The notes under the pieces are model-generated. The model did not search any database. It was given only the letters and a program-made list of their open reading frames with translations, and had not been told where the DNA came from. From an uncultured Eubacteriales bacterium (lineage in GTDB: Bacteria; Bacillota; Clostridia; Christensenellales; CAG-917), in NCBI GenBank assembly GCA_900544575.1, contig UQVO01000005.1:38896-102895 (forward strand): DNA of 64,000 bases. The letters are read 5' to 3'. This document shows positions 7,998-16,760 of this stretch, one piece after another. How positions within the stretch are numbered: position 1 is the first letter of the stretch; every line of letters starts with the position of its first letter. The translations under genes were made by a program, and so were the position numbers.

Positions 7998-9454
7998 ACG
8001 TCGTTTTCATCCAAATCGTCCATACTTGTCATCACCGCTTTGAGTTCTTCCGCGGTGTAAGTGCGTTCTTTGAAATTGCGGGAGGAATTGACCGCCGCCT
8101 TGTCCGCGGGCGCCGCGACGCCTGCGCCGACGCGTTTTGCGTCCTCGACGGTGCGCACGCCTCTGGATTTCCATTCGGAAAGCAGGCGGTTGACTGCGGA
8201 AGAAGGGTAGCTTTTCCCCGCGCAGAGTTCGGCGGCACAAACAATCACGTCGTCGCCGAAGCCCCACACCGCGCTCCAAGTGCGGTAGAAATTGCGGTCC
8301 GCCGCCGTCACGCCGCGGCTTCTGCCCGTCGCTTCGATGATTTTCTTGATGCGTTCGTCCTGTTTGAGCTGTTCGCCTATGAAAGCGTTGATGGCTTCGA
8401 CGGTGAGCAGCCCCTGCGCATAGAACTTGTCCACGACCCCGTTCATTCCGTCCAGGGTGCGGATGCCGCTGAGGAAACAGTAGTGCGCCACGGTGACGAG
8501 CGCTTCGTCCGAAAACCCTTTGTCAAGCCACGGAGAGGTGTAGACCTCGATGACGTGGTCGAGCGACTCGTAAAATACGCCGATTGTCTTGTTGATGCGC
8601 ACGGCGAGGTCCTGCAATTTTTCGCGGTGGGCGTTGTAGTCTTTCATTTCTTCGGCGGTGAACACGGACATACGGTAGAATTCGTCCAGTCTGCCGTCCA
8701 GTTTTCTGAAAGTCTTGCCGCCTTTCAAAGATTTGGCGGCTTCCAGCACGGCGGGAAGAGTGAACCCCCAGCTGCGCGTCCATTTGGTGAGCATCTGCTT
8801 TTCTTCGAGTTCCGCTCCGCCTTTTCTGCCGAGCGCGGCGAGCACCGCGCGCATATCTTCCGTCTGCGCCTCGTACTCGTTGAGTTTCGCTTCGACGTCC
8901 GCGACGGTGCGCACTCCCTCGGAAGCCCAGTTGCGGGCGACGGTGAGAATGTAAGGGTAGCGCACGCTTTCGCCTTTGAGCTCTATGCAGTAGCGCACAA
9001 TCATCAGCATCGCGTCGCGGTCCATTTTTACGGAGTCGAGGAAAGAATAATACTCGTTGTACTCGTTAGGCGTGAGCATACGCTCGTGGAACAGCTCCTG
9101 CAATTCGCGGTTGAAATCGTGCCACTTTTCGGATTTGTATTTCTTGGGCGGCTGCATTGCGCGCTTCAAGGAGCAGTATGCCACTTCGAGAGGCTTGCGG
9201 CTTACGATGCGGCACAGCCCCGCGTCCTCGAAATCCGCATAAATCGAAGTCAGTTCCGCCTCGGTGACGTCGAGAGTTTCGCACATTTCGTCAAGGGAAT
9301 TGAGCCTTTCGGGCATAGAGCACATATACAGCCCGTAGAGATAGACTTTCAGCTGTTTTTCCGTGCAATGCGGAAGATGTTCGTTGATGAAAAGGTTGTC
9401 AACGAGCGTAAAACTTTCGATAAGAAAATCGCTGGAAAACTTCGCCAGACTCAA
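7994..9454 (-). CDS. DnaD-domain replication initiation/restart protein with four repeated modules
   Basis: A 486-residue protein with an N-terminal winged-helix region (about 25-95) followed by what read as four DnaD/DnaB_2-like modules, near residues 130-195, 220-272, 305-357 and 386-440. Each ends in a pattern like W..EGVRTV or FY..GLLTV. Most DnaD proteins have one or two such domains. Start is TTG at 9454, preceded by a strong GGAGGGA. It is coupled to the helicase loader gene, consistent with primosome assembly. Confidence 0.88.
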   Translation of the reverse strand: MSLAKFSSDFLIESFTLVDNLFINEHLPHCTEKQLKVYLYGLYMCSMPERLNSLDEMCETLDVTEAELTSIYADFEDAGLCRIVSRKPLEVAYCSLKRAMQPPKKYKSEKWHDFNRELQELFHERMLTPNEYNEYYSFLDSVKMDRDAMLMIVRYCIELKGESVRYPYILTVARNWASEGVRTVADVEAKLNEYEAQTEDMRAVLAALGRKGGAELEEKQMLTKWTRSWGFTLPAVLEAAKSLKGGKTFRKLDGRLDEFYRMSVFTAEEMKDYNAHREKLQDLAVRINKTIGVFYESLDHVIEVYTSPWLDKGFSDEALVTVAHYCFLSGIRTLDGMNGVVDKFYAQGLLTVEAINAFIGEQLKQDERIKKIIEATGRSRGVTAADRNFYRTWSAVWGFGDDVIVCAAELCAGKSYPSSAVNRLLSEWKSRGVRTVEDAKRVGAGVAAPADKAAVNSSRNFKERTYTAEELKAVMTSMDDLDENDV

Positions 9455-9629
9455 AACTCCCTCCGTGCGCGGATGTGTCGGACGAAGTCCGCAATCCGAA
9501 CGTAAAATACCATATCACAAAATCACGGAAAAATAAACCTCGGCGCGCAGGAAAAATAAAAATTCCACATATAGTGCGTCGCGCCGCGTCGGAGCAAAAC
9601 GCCGCCGCTGCGGCGGGCGGAACATTACA

Positions 9630-10178
9630 TTACAATTTGGTGATGAAAAACGGCATCGGCGGGTCCTTTTTCCAGTTGTGGAAGGAGAGGGCGAGCACCT
9701 GAAACCTCTTGTCGTCCAGCGTGGCGAGGAAAGGAATGAGCGCGTCGCGCTCCGCATAGCCGTTCGCGCCACCGCTGTATATCGTCACGCACATAATCCC
9801 GCCGCTTTTCAGTATTTCCAGCCCCGCACGGATTGCGGCGACCGTGGATTCGGCGCGGGTGTAAACGGAATGGTCGCCGCCCGGAAGATAGCCGAGATTG
9901 AACAGTATGCAGGAGGCGGTTTCGGGCGCGGCGTAAAGCGCCATATCGGCGTGAGAGGCGAGCAACACCTCCGCGTCGAGCCCTTCCGACGCAAGCAACG
10001 CGCGGGTGCTTTCCACGGCGTCTTTCTGTATGTCGAACGCAAGAACGCGCCCCGTCCTGCCCACCGTTCGGGCAAGGAACGCCGTGTCGTAGCCGCGCCC
10101 CGCGGTGGCGTCGATGGCGAAGTCGCCTTCCGAAAGGTGTCCGAGCACCGCTTTTTTTACGATTTCGAGTGCGTTCAT
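9630..10178 (-). CDS. mnmM: tRNA-modifying SAM methyltransferase, MnmM (YtqB) family
   Basis: A 182-residue class I methyltransferase. FAIDATAGRGYDTAFLA is the SAM-binding motif I, and NLGYLPGGDHSVYTR plus a later YSGG match the PF06962 family. In Bacillus and Staphylococcus that family was shown to methylate 5-aminomethyl-2-thiouridine at the tRNA wobble position. I chose the ATG at 10178 because GGGAG lies just upstream; a longer frame to 10253 is open but lacks a ribosome-binding site. queT, another tRNA wobble-modification gene, lies directly upstream on the same strand. Confidence 0.8.
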   Translation of the reverse strand: MNALEIVKKAVLGHLSEGDFAIDATAGRGYDTAFLARTVGRTGRVLAFDIQKDAVESTRALLASEGLDAEVLLASHADMALYAAPETASCILFNLGYLPGGDHSVYTRAESTVAAIRAGLEILKSGGIMCVTIYSGGANGYAERDALIPFLATLDDKRFQVLALSFHNWKKDPPMPFFITKL

Positions 10179-10258
10179 ATTTTTCTCCCGTCCGACTGCC
10201 GCGCGCAGAGCGCGGCCGTGTGTAGTGATTTTCCGTTTGCGGCACCGCCGCATACCGT

Positions 10259-10810
10259 TCAGCCGTCGTCCTCTTCCGCGGCGTTATGCGGTTGCCTGAC
10301 GTACGCCTCCGCGGATAAGGTGCGTCGGGAAGAATAAAAACGTATGCCCGCGCGTTCCAGCGCCTTTTTGAGCGCTATCGTCAGCGGCCAGCCTATTACT
10401 GCCACGACAATGACTTCGGAGGCGAGAATGAGCCCGAAGTTCAGAAAATACGCCGTGTCCGAGCCGTCGACGACCCAGATGAGCGGGACGAGTATCGCAT
10501 TGAGTATGAGCGGCGGAAAGACGTAAAGGAACTTCGTTTTCCTGAGCAGGAAGGTCAGCACGGCGGCTACTCCCGTCGCTATCGTGCCGAAAATGACGTC
10601 GTACATCGTCGAGTAGAAGAAGTTGGAGAGGAAGCACCCCAGCGTCACGCCGATTACGGATTCCGGCATAAAAACCGGCAACAGGACGAGCGCCTCGGAA
10701 AGGCGGAATTGCACGGGGCCGAAGGATACGGGTTGGAGTGCGGTTGCAAGCGCGAAATAAATCGCCGCGACGAGCGCGGAACGCGTGATGAAGAATACGC
10801 TCTTTTTCAA
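10259..10810 (-). CDS. queT: QueT-type ECF transporter S component for a queuosine precursor
   Basis: A 183-residue membrane protein with about five to six hydrophobic segments and the QueT signature VQFRLSEALVLLPVF near the N-terminus. It is expected to import preQ1 or related precursors together with a shared ECF module encoded elsewhere. It starts with TTG at 10810, with GAGG about 8 nt upstream lying inside the preQ1 riboswitch. The riboswitch supports the substrate assignment. The next gene on this strand (mnmM) also serves tRNA wobble modification. Confidence 0.92.
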   Translation of the reverse strand: MKKSVFFITRSALVAAIYFALATALQPVSFGPVQFRLSEALVLLPVFMPESVIGVTLGCFLSNFFYSTMYDVIFGTIATGVAAVLTFLLRKTKFLYVFPPLILNAILVPLIWVVDGSDTAYFLNFGLILASEVIVVAVIGWPLTIALKKALERAGIRFYSSRRTLSAEAYVRQPHNAAEEDDG

Positions 10811-10816
10811 AACTGA

Positions 10817-10855
10817 CCTCGGTTTTTTTTATTGATGGGTGTTGCCGTGACCATC
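10817..10855 (-). promoter_or_regulatory. preQ1 class I riboswitch controlling queT
   Basis: On the minus strand GATGG and CCATC form stem P1 around a 12-nt loop TCACGGCAACAC. An A-rich tail follows, and CCG pairs back with CGG of the loop as pseudoknot P2. Size, the CAACAC loop end and the A-run match the compact Bacillus queC aptamer. The P2 partner adjoins the GAGG Shine-Dalgarno (10817-10820), so ligand binding should block translation initiation. Confidence 0.9.
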
Positions 10856-10953
10856 GGGCATATGTTATCATACAATGAGCCCGAAGGCAACTTTTCCGAG
10901 GGGACGGAGCAAAATTTCCTCCCGAATTTTTCGGACGGGCGACAGGAGTAACT

Positions 10954-11424
10954 ATGCATAATTTCGAAGATATGGGTTTTATGAACAGTGCGTTCAATAC
11001 GGGCGCTTTCGTGACGTCGGGCGACAACGTGATGGTCGCAAGCTGGGGTTTCGTCGGCGTGATGTGGGGAAAGAAAGTTTTCGTCGCCCCAATACGCGAC
11101 AGCCGCTATACCAAAGAATTGCTGGATAAGACGGGAGAGTTCACCGTCAGCGTGCCCGCTGCCGGGACTATGAAAAAAGAGCTCGCTTTCTGCGGCAGCA
11201 AGAGCGGCCGCGACTGCGACAAGTGGGCGGAAACGGGGATGAAAAAACAGGCGGCGAAAGAGGTCGGCACCTGCGTCGTCGCAGGCTGTGAGAGATATTT
11301 CGAGTGCCGCGTGCTCGGCGTGCTGCCTATGGGTGATATGGACATAAGCCGAGTGGCGCAATGGTACGCGGGCGGCGACCTGCACAATTTCTATTTCGGC
11401 GAGATAGTGGCGGAGTACAGATGA
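10954..11424 (+). CDS. Flavin reductase-like (FMN-binding split barrel) protein
   Basis: A 156-residue protein. The N-terminal stretch GAFVTSGDNVMVASWGFVGVMWGKK and the following SRYTKELLDKTGEFTVSVP resemble the flavin reductase-like / HpaC-type split barrel. The electron acceptor and partner are unknown. An AGGAG Shine-Dalgarno precedes the ATG. The stop overlaps the next gene by 4 nt (ATGA). Confidence 0.8.
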   Translation: MHNFEDMGFMNSAFNTGAFVTSGDNVMVASWGFVGVMWGKKVFVAPIRDSRYTKELLDKTGEFTVSVPAAGTMKKELAFCGSKSGRDCDKWAETGMKKQAAKEVGTCVVAGCERYFECRVLGVLPMGDMDISRVAQWYAGGDLHNFYFGEIVAEYR

Positions 11425-11744
11425 AAATCTGGGCGAAAGTGATGCGCGGCGACAAAATACTGCGTGACGTGCTTTACGAAGGCGAACACAAGCCGACTTT
11501 TGCGGGTTTCCGCGAAGCGGTGCAGAACGTGGCTTACAGAGCGGACGTTTCCACGCCTGTGCTTCTTCCCGCGCATTTTGAGAGGTTCGACCGTTTCAAC
11601 AGGGTGAAGTTTGCGCCTTCCGATTTCATCGAGGACGTGACTTTCACTTCTTTCGTGCTCGAACGCGTCAAGGAAGACAAACCCGCGGGTCAGGCGCCTG
11701 CGGCACGCACCGACGTGCACACCGCAAGGCGCAGACAACGCTGA
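11421..11744 (+). CDS. Conserved hypothetical protein
   Basis: A 107-residue soluble protein starting at the ATG that overlaps the stop of the flavin reductase-like gene. The central part (FREAVQNVAYRADVSTPVLLPAHFERFDRFNRVKF) looks like a folded alpha/beta domain, and the C-terminus is basic and probably disordered. I do not recognise the family. Translational coupling suggests a role linked to the upstream flavoprotein. Confidence 0.65.
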   Translation: MKIWAKVMRGDKILRDVLYEGEHKPTFAGFREAVQNVAYRADVSTPVLLPAHFERFDRFNRVKFAPSDFIEDVTFTSFVLERVKEDKPAGQAPAARTDVHTARRRQR

Positions 11745-11765
11745 AAGGAAATCGAACTTCCTTTC
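11743..11765 (+). other. Inverted repeat between the hypothetical gene and spoVT
   Basis: GAAAGGAA, a 7-nt loop and TTCCTTTC. It overlaps the stop codon of the preceding gene and has no T-run, so it is not an obvious terminator. Confidence 0.5.
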
Positions 11766-11780
11766 CGTGCCGAATAATAT

Positions 11781-11822
11781 ACCTCCCGTTGCGGAAACTA
11801 AACGCCGAACGGGAGGTTTTTT
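11781..11822 (+). promoter_or_regulatory. Terminator-like hairpin that sequesters the spoVT Shine-Dalgarno
   Basis: ACCTCCCGTT (11781-11790) pairs perfectly with AACGGGAGGT (11808-11817), followed by a T-run that ends at the ATG (11823). The 3' arm contains GGGAGG (11811-11816), the only Shine-Dalgarno for spoVT at 6 nt. The same structure looks like an intrinsic terminator and a translational lock. Confidence 0.75.
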
Positions 11823-12347
11823 ATGAGCGTATCGGGCATCGTCCGCAGAATGGACGAGCTGGGCAGAATAGTCATTCCCAAGGAACTCAGGCGCACAATG
11901 CGGCTCCGAGAGGGCGACGAAATGGAGATTTTTTCGGAGGGGGAAAGCCTTGTCGTGCGCAAGCATTCGCGGTTTGACGGGTTCAGACGCGCCGCGGAAA
12001 AGGCTGTGACCCTTGCGGCGTCCGTGACGGGATGCGAGGTTTTCGTGGTCGCCGCCGACAGAGTCGCCGCCGCGGCGGGAGCCCGCCGCAAGGAAATCGC
12101 CGCACGCAGGATAAGCGAGGAATGCGCGCGCGCCGTGTCGGGCAGAGAAGCAAAGTGTATGAATTTCGAGGGCGGTTTTTCGCCCGTCGAAGGAATTGAA
12201 TTTGCCGCGCATTCCGTCGTTTCCGTCCCGATGTTCAGCGCGGGCGACGTCACGGGATGGCTGGTCGCCGCGGGTGAAAACGCCGAAAAATGGAAAGGCT
12301 ATCTGGAATTCGCCGCAGGCGTGCTGGGAGCGGTGTGCGCCGAATGA
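11823..12347 (+). CDS. spoVT: Stage V sporulation protein T (AbrB-type DNA-binding domain plus GAF-like domain)
   Basis: A 174-residue regulator of late forespore genes. The N-terminal swapped-hairpin domain is clear (GIVRRMDELGRIVIPKELRR, residues 4-23), and a GAF-like C-terminal domain follows from about residue 55. Length matches Bacillus SpoVT (178 residues). Its stop overlaps the following flippase gene by 4 nt. The Shine-Dalgarno lies in a terminator-like hairpin, so expression may depend on a factor or a processing event that opens it. Confidence 0.93.
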   Translation: MSVSGIVRRMDELGRIVIPKELRRTMRLREGDEMEIFSEGESLVVRKHSRFDGFRRAAEKAVTLAASVTGCEVFVVAADRVAAAAGARRKEIAARRISEECARAVSGREAKCMNFEGGFSPVEGIEFAAHSVVSVPMFSAGDVTGWLVAAGENAEKWKGYLEFAAGVLGAVCAE

Positions 12348-13936
12348 AGAAGACGGAGGAAAAGTCCAGACCCGGCAAACTCGTGGGCGGTGCGGCAGTG
12401 CTTGCCGTCGGCAGCATAATAGCAAAACTCATCGGCGCGTTCTACCGCGTGCCGCTGACCAACATTCTCGGCGCGGAGGGGATGGGCATATATCAGCTGG
12501 TTTTCCCGGTGTATGCGCTGTTTATGACTCTGTCCACGGCGGGGATACCCACCGCGCTTTCGCGCATAGTCGCGGAGCACCGCGCGAGAGGGGAGGGAGC
12601 GAAAAAGTATCTTGCCGCCGCGCTGCTGACGCTCGTTGCGCTGTCCGCGCTTGCGGGCATACTCGTCACGGCGCTGTCGCGGGTGCTTGCGGAATGGCAG
12701 GGCAATCCCGCGGCGGCGGGCGGATACGTCGCGATTGCGCCCGCAATTTTCTTCGTCGGAGTCATCGCAGGGCTCCGCGGCTGGTTTCAGGGAGAAATGT
12801 ATATGCTCCCCACCGCGCTGTCCAACGTCGTGGAACAGGCGGTCAAACTCGGCGTCGGCGTCGGTCTTGCCGTGGCGCTTGCGCCGCGTGGTATGGAGGC
12901 GTCCGTGTTCGGCGCGCTTGCGGGCATCACGCTTTCGGAAATTGCCGCCGCGCTGTATCTCGTCGTGACCTACTTCGTCCGCACGCGGAGAAAGGGCGAA
13001 CCGCGCGAAACCCTGCGCCTGAACGCCGTGGAGCGAAAGGCAATGTTCCGCACGGCGTTTCCCATTGCGCTGCTTGGGCTGATACTCCCTCTCGGCGCGT
13101 TTTTCGACAGCCTTATCGTGGTCAACGCGCTCAAATGGGGAGGGGCGGACACCGCTTTTGCGACGGCGCAGTACGGACTTTACAGCGGCCCCGTGACTTC
13201 GCTCGTAAATCTGCCTGTCGTGGTCATAATGTCGCTTGCCATTGCCGTGGTCCCGTCGGTGTCGGTGTCGCGTGCCGAACACGACCTCGGCGGCATTCTG
13301 TCAAAGAGCAGAATGTCCATAAAACTCGTCTATCTGCTTGGCGTGCCTTCGGCGCTCTTTCTTATGGTGTTCGGCAGAAATATTCTCGGGCTGATGTATC
13401 CCGCGCTCTCCGCGTATGAGCTAGACCTTTCGGCGAAATTGCTCGCCGTCGCAGCCTTCGGGGTGGTGCTCACGGGGTCGACTCAAATTTACGTTTCGCT
13501 CTTACAGGCACTTGACAAGACATATTCGGCAATTAAAAGTCTTTTTGTGGCGGTTGTCGCAAAAGTCGTGCTTTCGCTCGTGCTGGTGCGTTACATCGGC
13601 GTTATGGGGGCGGCAGTCGCCGGCGTGGGGATGAGCGCGGTGTCCCTGCTTGCGGTGACGGCGGTCTTTCACAGGTTCACCGATATGCGGCTGGAAAAAA
13701 ATGTTGCCCAAACGCTGGTGAGCGGTGTTATAATGGCGCTGGCGGCGCTGGTCGTGAAAATATACGTCCCGACAAACATCGGCGCGATACTCGCGGGAGC
13801 GGCTGTGTGCGTCCTGGTGTACGGTTGGCTCACCACGCTCTTCGGGGTGTTTACGGAAGCGGAGTTCCTCTCCCTTCCTTTCGGCAGCCGCCTTGTCAAA
13901 TTAAGAAGGAAAATCAGGTTTTGGGAGAACGGATAA
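12344..13936 (+). CDS. spoVB: SpoVB/MurJ-family polysaccharide (lipid-linked) flippase
   Basis: A 530-residue multi-pass protein of the MOP superfamily with about 14 hydrophobic segments. The N-terminal LVGGAAVLAVGSIIAKLIGAFYRVPL and GMGIYQLVFPVYAL are typical of SpoVB-type proteins needed for spore cortex peptidoglycan and of related lipid II flippases. I start at the ATG at 12344, which overlaps the spoVT stop; an upstream in-frame ATG lies inside spoVT. The neighbouring spoVT and mazG match the spoVT-spoVB-yabN arrangement in Bacillus. Confidence 0.9.
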   Translation: MKKTEEKSRPGKLVGGAAVLAVGSIIAKLIGAFYRVPLTNILGAEGMGIYQLVFPVYALFMTLSTAGIPTALSRIVAEHRARGEGAKKYLAAALLTLVALSALAGILVTALSRVLAEWQGNPAAAGGYVAIAPAIFFVGVIAGLRGWFQGEMYMLPTALSNVVEQAVKLGVGVGLAVALAPRGMEASVFGALAGITLSEIAAALYLVVTYFVRTRRKGEPRETLRLNAVERKAMFRTAFPIALLGLILPLGAFFDSLIVVNALKWGGADTAFATAQYGLYSGPVTSLVNLPVVVIMSLAIAVVPSVSVSRAEHDLGGILSKSRMSIKLVYLLGVPSALFLMVFGRNILGLMYPALSAYELDLSAKLLAVAAFGVVLTGSTQIYVSLLQALDKTYSAIKSLFVAVVAKVVLSLVLVRYIGVMGAAVAGVGMSAVSLLAVTAVFHRFTDMRLEKNVAQTLVSGVIMALAALVVKIYVPTNIGAILAGAAVCVLVYGWLTTLFGVFTEAEFLSLPFGSRLVKLRRKIRFWENG

Positions 13937-15009
13937 TGGCTGACAATCGCAAAGCTGAGCTCGGCGGGGAAAATCCCTGCCGCTCCGGACAAATCTACAT
14001 AGCGGAAGACATATTGCCCGAATACGTCGCGGTCAACAAGCGCGTGCCGCTCACGGTGTGCGGACTGAACGCGGCAAACCGCAAGGCGGTCGCGGAAAAA
14101 CTTTCCGCGCTTTACGGCGGGGAGGAACGGGCGGAAGCGCTGCGTGACGGAAAGGAACTCGGCATATACGAGCTTTGCGCGCTTCCCGAAGAATGCGACG
14201 CGGTGCGGATAGACGGCGTCGCCCTGACAGAACGCAAGCGCTTCGATTTTTCGGACTTGCAGGAGATTATGGGCAGACTGCGCGGCGAAGGCGGCTGCGA
14301 ATGGGACAGAGCGCAGACGCACGAGAGCATACGCATCAATCTCATTGAGGAAGCGTACGAGCTTGTGGACGCCATTGACCGTGCGGACCGCGAAGGGATG
14401 CTGGAAGAGAGCGGCGACGTGCTTATGCAGGCGGTGTTCCACGCGCAGATAGCGCGCGACGAAGGCGATTTCGGCTACGGCGATATGCTCACCGCGCTTT
14501 GCCGCAAACTTCTCGACAGACACACTCACATTTTCGGCGCGAATCACGCGGATAATGCGGAGCAGGCGCTGGATTTCTGGAACGAAGCCAAAAAGAAAGA
14601 AAAGAAATATTCGTCCAACACGGACGCGATGGACAGAGTGCCCAAAAATCTGCCCGCGCTACTTTATGCCGAAAAGATACAGAAGATTGCAAAGAAGTGC
14701 GGGTTCGATTGGGGGGACGCGGCGCCCGCCGCGGAAAAGGTGAAGGAGGAACTCGCCGAGTTTATGTCGGCGGACAACGCGCACCTCGCGGAGGAGGGCG
14801 GCGATTTGCTTTTTGCCGCAGTCAACGTACTGCGCCTCAGAAAGGTGGAAACGGAAACCGCACTCCGCGAAGCGAGCGCCAAATTTTTCCGCAGATTTGC
14901 CGCTGTCGAGAGCCGCGTGAAAGAGAGCGGAAAAGAGATGAACGAGCTTTCTCTCGAAGAGCTGGACAAAATCTGGGATGAGGTCAAATTGACCGAAAAG
15001 CAAGTTTAA
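13936..15009 (+). CDS. mazG: MazG-family nucleoside triphosphate pyrophosphohydrolase with a degenerate N-terminal region
   Basis: A 357-residue protein. Two MazG modules are visible: residues ~115-225 (GCEWDRAQTHESIRINLIEEAYELVDAI) and a second near 250-350 (KVKEELAEFM..EEGGDLLFAAVNVLR), both with the EExxE..D metal-binding pattern. The enzyme cleaves (d)NTPs to NMP plus pyrophosphate. The first ~110 residues resemble only the C-terminal half of the tetrapyrrole methylase domain found in YabN. The start overlaps the spoVB stop (TAATG), and the stop overlaps the dus start in the same way. Confidence 0.9.
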   Translation: MADNRKAELGGENPCRSGQIYIAEDILPEYVAVNKRVPLTVCGLNAANRKAVAEKLSALYGGEERAEALRDGKELGIYELCALPEECDAVRIDGVALTERKRFDFSDLQEIMGRLRGEGGCEWDRAQTHESIRINLIEEAYELVDAIDRADREGMLEESGDVLMQAVFHAQIARDEGDFGYGDMLTALCRKLLDRHTHIFGANHADNAEQALDFWNEAKKKEKKYSSNTDAMDRVPKNLPALLYAEKIQKIAKKCGFDWGDAAPAAEKVKEELAEFMSADNAHLAEEGGDLLFAAVNVLRLRKVETETALREASAKFFRRFAAVESRVKESGKEMNELSLEELDKIWDEVKLTEKQV

Positions 15010-16040
15010 TGTTTGATTTTTGCGGACAAAACCTTAAATCGCGCATATTCCTTGCGCCGCTCGCCGGTTTCACCGACGCGGGTTTCCGCGCACTCTGCGC
15101 CGAAAACGGAGCAGGGCTGACTTACACCGAAATGGTGAGCGCAAAGGGTATGTGTTACGGCAATCCAGGGACGGAAACATTGCTTTACCGTGACGTGTCC
15201 GACTGCGACTGCGCCGTGCAGCTTTTCGGCAGCGAGCCCGAATTTATGTTTCGCGCCGCAGGGGACGCACGCTTATCTCCCTTCGGGATTGTCGACATAA
15301 ATATGGGATGTCCCGTCAAAAAGGTTTTTTCCAACGGCGACGGCAGCGCGCTTATGCTGCGGCCCGAACTCATCTGCGACGTCGTCCGTGCCGCGGCGGA
15401 GGGCAGCGGCAAACCCGTAACAGTAAAATTACGCGCGGGCGTGCGCGCTGACACTCCGCTCGCCGCTGAATGCGCGCTTGCGGCGGTTCGCGGCGGCGCG
15501 CGGGCGGTCACCGTGCACCCGCGTTTCAGAGAGCAGATGTACGGCGGCAGGGCGGACCACTCGCTGACCGCCGAAGTCGCGCGGGCGGTCGACGTGCCCG
15601 TGGTGGCGAGCGGTGACATTACCGACGGGGAGAGTTTCTGGCGCATACGCCGCGAAAGCCGCGCCGACGCGTTTATGATAGGGCGGGGTGCCCTCGGAAG
15701 ACCTTGGATTTTCCGTGTGCTGGACAGACTGGACCGCCTTTCGGACGGGGACGTGTTTGCGGACGGCGGGACGGGCGCCCCAAGAGAGGACGCTCTCCGT
15801 TACGCCGAGGAACTGACGGCGGAAGCGCGGGATGATTTCGACGCATATGCGGCGGTGCAAAGGCACGTCGACATCCTTTTGCGCGTTCTTCCCGAGCGCA
15901 GCGTTGCCAACAGTATGAAACTGCACCTCTGCCATTATGCAAAAAACACCCGCGGTGCGAAAGCGGTGCGGCTTGCCATTGCTTCCGTACACGACGTTTC
16001 GGACGTGCTCGCCGTCGCACGCGAGCATCTTTCACGCTGA
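15009..16040 (+). CDS. dus: tRNA-dihydrouridine synthase
   Basis: A 343-residue FMN enzyme that reduces uridines in tRNA. Visible signatures are LAPLAGFTDAGFRALC at the N-terminus, DINMGCPVKKV, the catalytic-loop region with VKLRAG and VHPR, and MIGRGALGRPWIF for phosphate binding. The C-terminal helical domain is present (RHVDILLRVLPERSVANSMKLHL). It is closest to the DusB class. Coupled to mazG through TAATG. Confidence 0.94.
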   Translation: MFDFCGQNLKSRIFLAPLAGFTDAGFRALCAENGAGLTYTEMVSAKGMCYGNPGTETLLYRDVSDCDCAVQLFGSEPEFMFRAAGDARLSPFGIVDINMGCPVKKVFSNGDGSALMLRPELICDVVRAAAEGSGKPVTVKLRAGVRADTPLAAECALAAVRGGARAVTVHPRFREQMYGGRADHSLTAEVARAVDVPVVASGDITDGESFWRIRRESRADAFMIGRGALGRPWIFRVLDRLDRLSDGDVFADGGTGAPREDALRYAEELTAEARDDFDAYAAVQRHVDILLRVLPERSVANSMKLHLCHYAKNTRGAKAVRLAIASVHDVSDVLAVAREHLSR

Positions 16041-16163
16041 TTTTCCGCCTCTGTTTACATTCGGTTGTCCGTTTCGCTTCGGTTTTGAGGTATTGTTTCT
16101 TTTTACCGTTTGACGTATAATGAAATTATTCTGTTTGACAAGACGGCGTCGGGAGGGAAAGCG

Positions 16164-16688
16164 ATGAGTGAAATCAACGGGCAGGGGAGCGGCGGACAGG
16201 TGCTTGCCGAAAGGTCGGGCTGGCCTGTCGCCGGTACTGTGACGTTATGGATACTTTTGGCGATGGTTGCGGTCTTTTTGGGCGTCACGCAGTCTTTGAT
16301 GCCCGGGAGCATTAGCAAGTGGAGAATGATGTCGATGATATTTGTCATCGTCGTATTGGGTGTCGCTGCCGTATGTTACACATATTTCGCCATTGTAACG
16401 CCGAAAATCCTCGCCGAGTATCGCGACGGCGTCATTCTCTTGTATCCTACGGTGTATAGAAGCGTGACTTTGCGCCCGGAAGACATTATTTTTGTAGCGC
16501 AGCGCAATTACCACGGGCATATCACTTACTCTTCGGGCAAACTCACAATCAGCACGACAAAAGGCAATATAGCGGTGAGATGGGTCAAGAATGCAGACGA
16601 GGCGCGCCGTAAAATAGAATTGCCCCGCAATACGGCGATGCTGACGCCGCAGCCCCTTCAACCCGACGGCGAAAGCGGCTTTTTATGA
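16164..16688 (+). CDS. Hypothetical two-TM membrane protein with a PH-like cytoplasmic domain
   Basis: A 174-residue protein. Two hydrophobic helices lie at about residues 25-48 and 58-82, followed by a beta-rich region (EYRDGVILLYPTVYRSVTLRPEDI) that looks like a bacterial PH-like or YcxB-like domain. I chose the ATG at 16164 because of GGGAGG nearby. A perfect TATAAT is at 16116-16121, but its -35 is poor. No function can be assigned. Confidence 0.65.
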   Translation: MSEINGQGSGGQVLAERSGWPVAGTVTLWILLAMVAVFLGVTQSLMPGSISKWRMMSMIFVIVVLGVAAVCYTYFAIVTPKILAEYRDGVILLYPTVYRSVTLRPEDIIFVAQRNYHGHITYSSGKLTISTTKGNIAVRWVKNADEARRKIELPRNTAMLTPQPLQPDGESGFL

Positions 16689-16760
16689 TATGTGATTGAC
16701 CACGATTCCGTGTGATTTTGATGTCGAAATCCCAAAACGAAAGTACAGCCTGCAAAGAAA

